This document shows positions 5,193 to 5,214 of a stretch of DNA of 5,214 nucleotides, one piece after another. The notes beneath the pieces are model-generated. The model was not told the origin of the DNA and did no database searches. It saw only the letters and a list, made by a program, of their open reading frames with translations. The stretch lies in the NCBI GenBank assembly GCA_018383835.1, contig JAHAWR010000109.1:1-5214 (forward strand), in the 5' to 3' direction. Source of the stretch: Candidatus Jordarchaeia archaeon (lineage in GTDB: Archaea; Asgardarchaeota; Jordiarchaeia; Jordiarchaeales; Freyrarchaeaceae). Every line of letters starts with the position of its first letter. Positions within the stretch are counted from its first letter, which is position 1. A program made the translations under genes and the position numbers.

Positions 5193-5214
5193 GAAGCACA
5201 CACCACATAAACAG

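Overview
This window looks like chromosomal DNA from an archaeon, probably a thermophile. The reasons are: strong Shine-Dalgarno sites (GGAGG or GGTG) in front of GTG and TTG as well as ATG starts; A/T-rich TATA-like boxes about 25-30 bases upstream of the predicted transcript starts; arginine codons that are mostly AGG/AGA and isoleucine often ATA; and a typical archaeal gene set (VapC toxin remnant, iron-sulfur flavoprotein, ADP-forming acyl-CoA synthetase). The species cannot be named from the sequence. A thermophilic TACK-type lineage is a guess.

Layout. Bases 1-119 hold the tail of an unidentified reading frame that runs through a perfect 12-bp inverted repeat (73-84/97-108). Directly after it (about 115-414, +) is the C-terminal two thirds of a VapC-type PIN-domain toxin with its N-terminus missing, so the left end appears to be an insertion or deletion junction. 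Bases 415-591 have no gene, only a possible terminator for the next gene. An iron-sulfur flavoprotein gene follows on the minus strand (592-1263). A 371-base divergent intergenic region (1264-1634) carries its promoter, a weak small ORF, and a TATA box with an overlapping dyad in front of a plus-strand AMP-forming fatty acyl-CoA ligase (1635-3302). Two minus-strand genes converge on that ligase: a thioredoxin (3337-3711) and, 58 bases upstream of it, the alpha subunit of an ADP-forming acyl-CoA synthetase (3770-5182).

How the genes may work together. The AMP-forming ligase would activate medium- or long-chain fatty acids to acyl-CoA at the cost of ATP. The ADP-forming enzyme normally runs the other way, recovering ATP from acyl-CoA or acetyl-CoA, but needs a beta subunit that is not in the window. 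The flavoprotein and the thioredoxin are both small redox proteins. A role in a fatty-acid or organic-acid catabolic locus is inferred from proximity only.

No clearly new multi-gene system is visible. The items most worth a second look are the hairpin-bearing junction that truncates vapC, and the dyad overlapping the ligase promoter.
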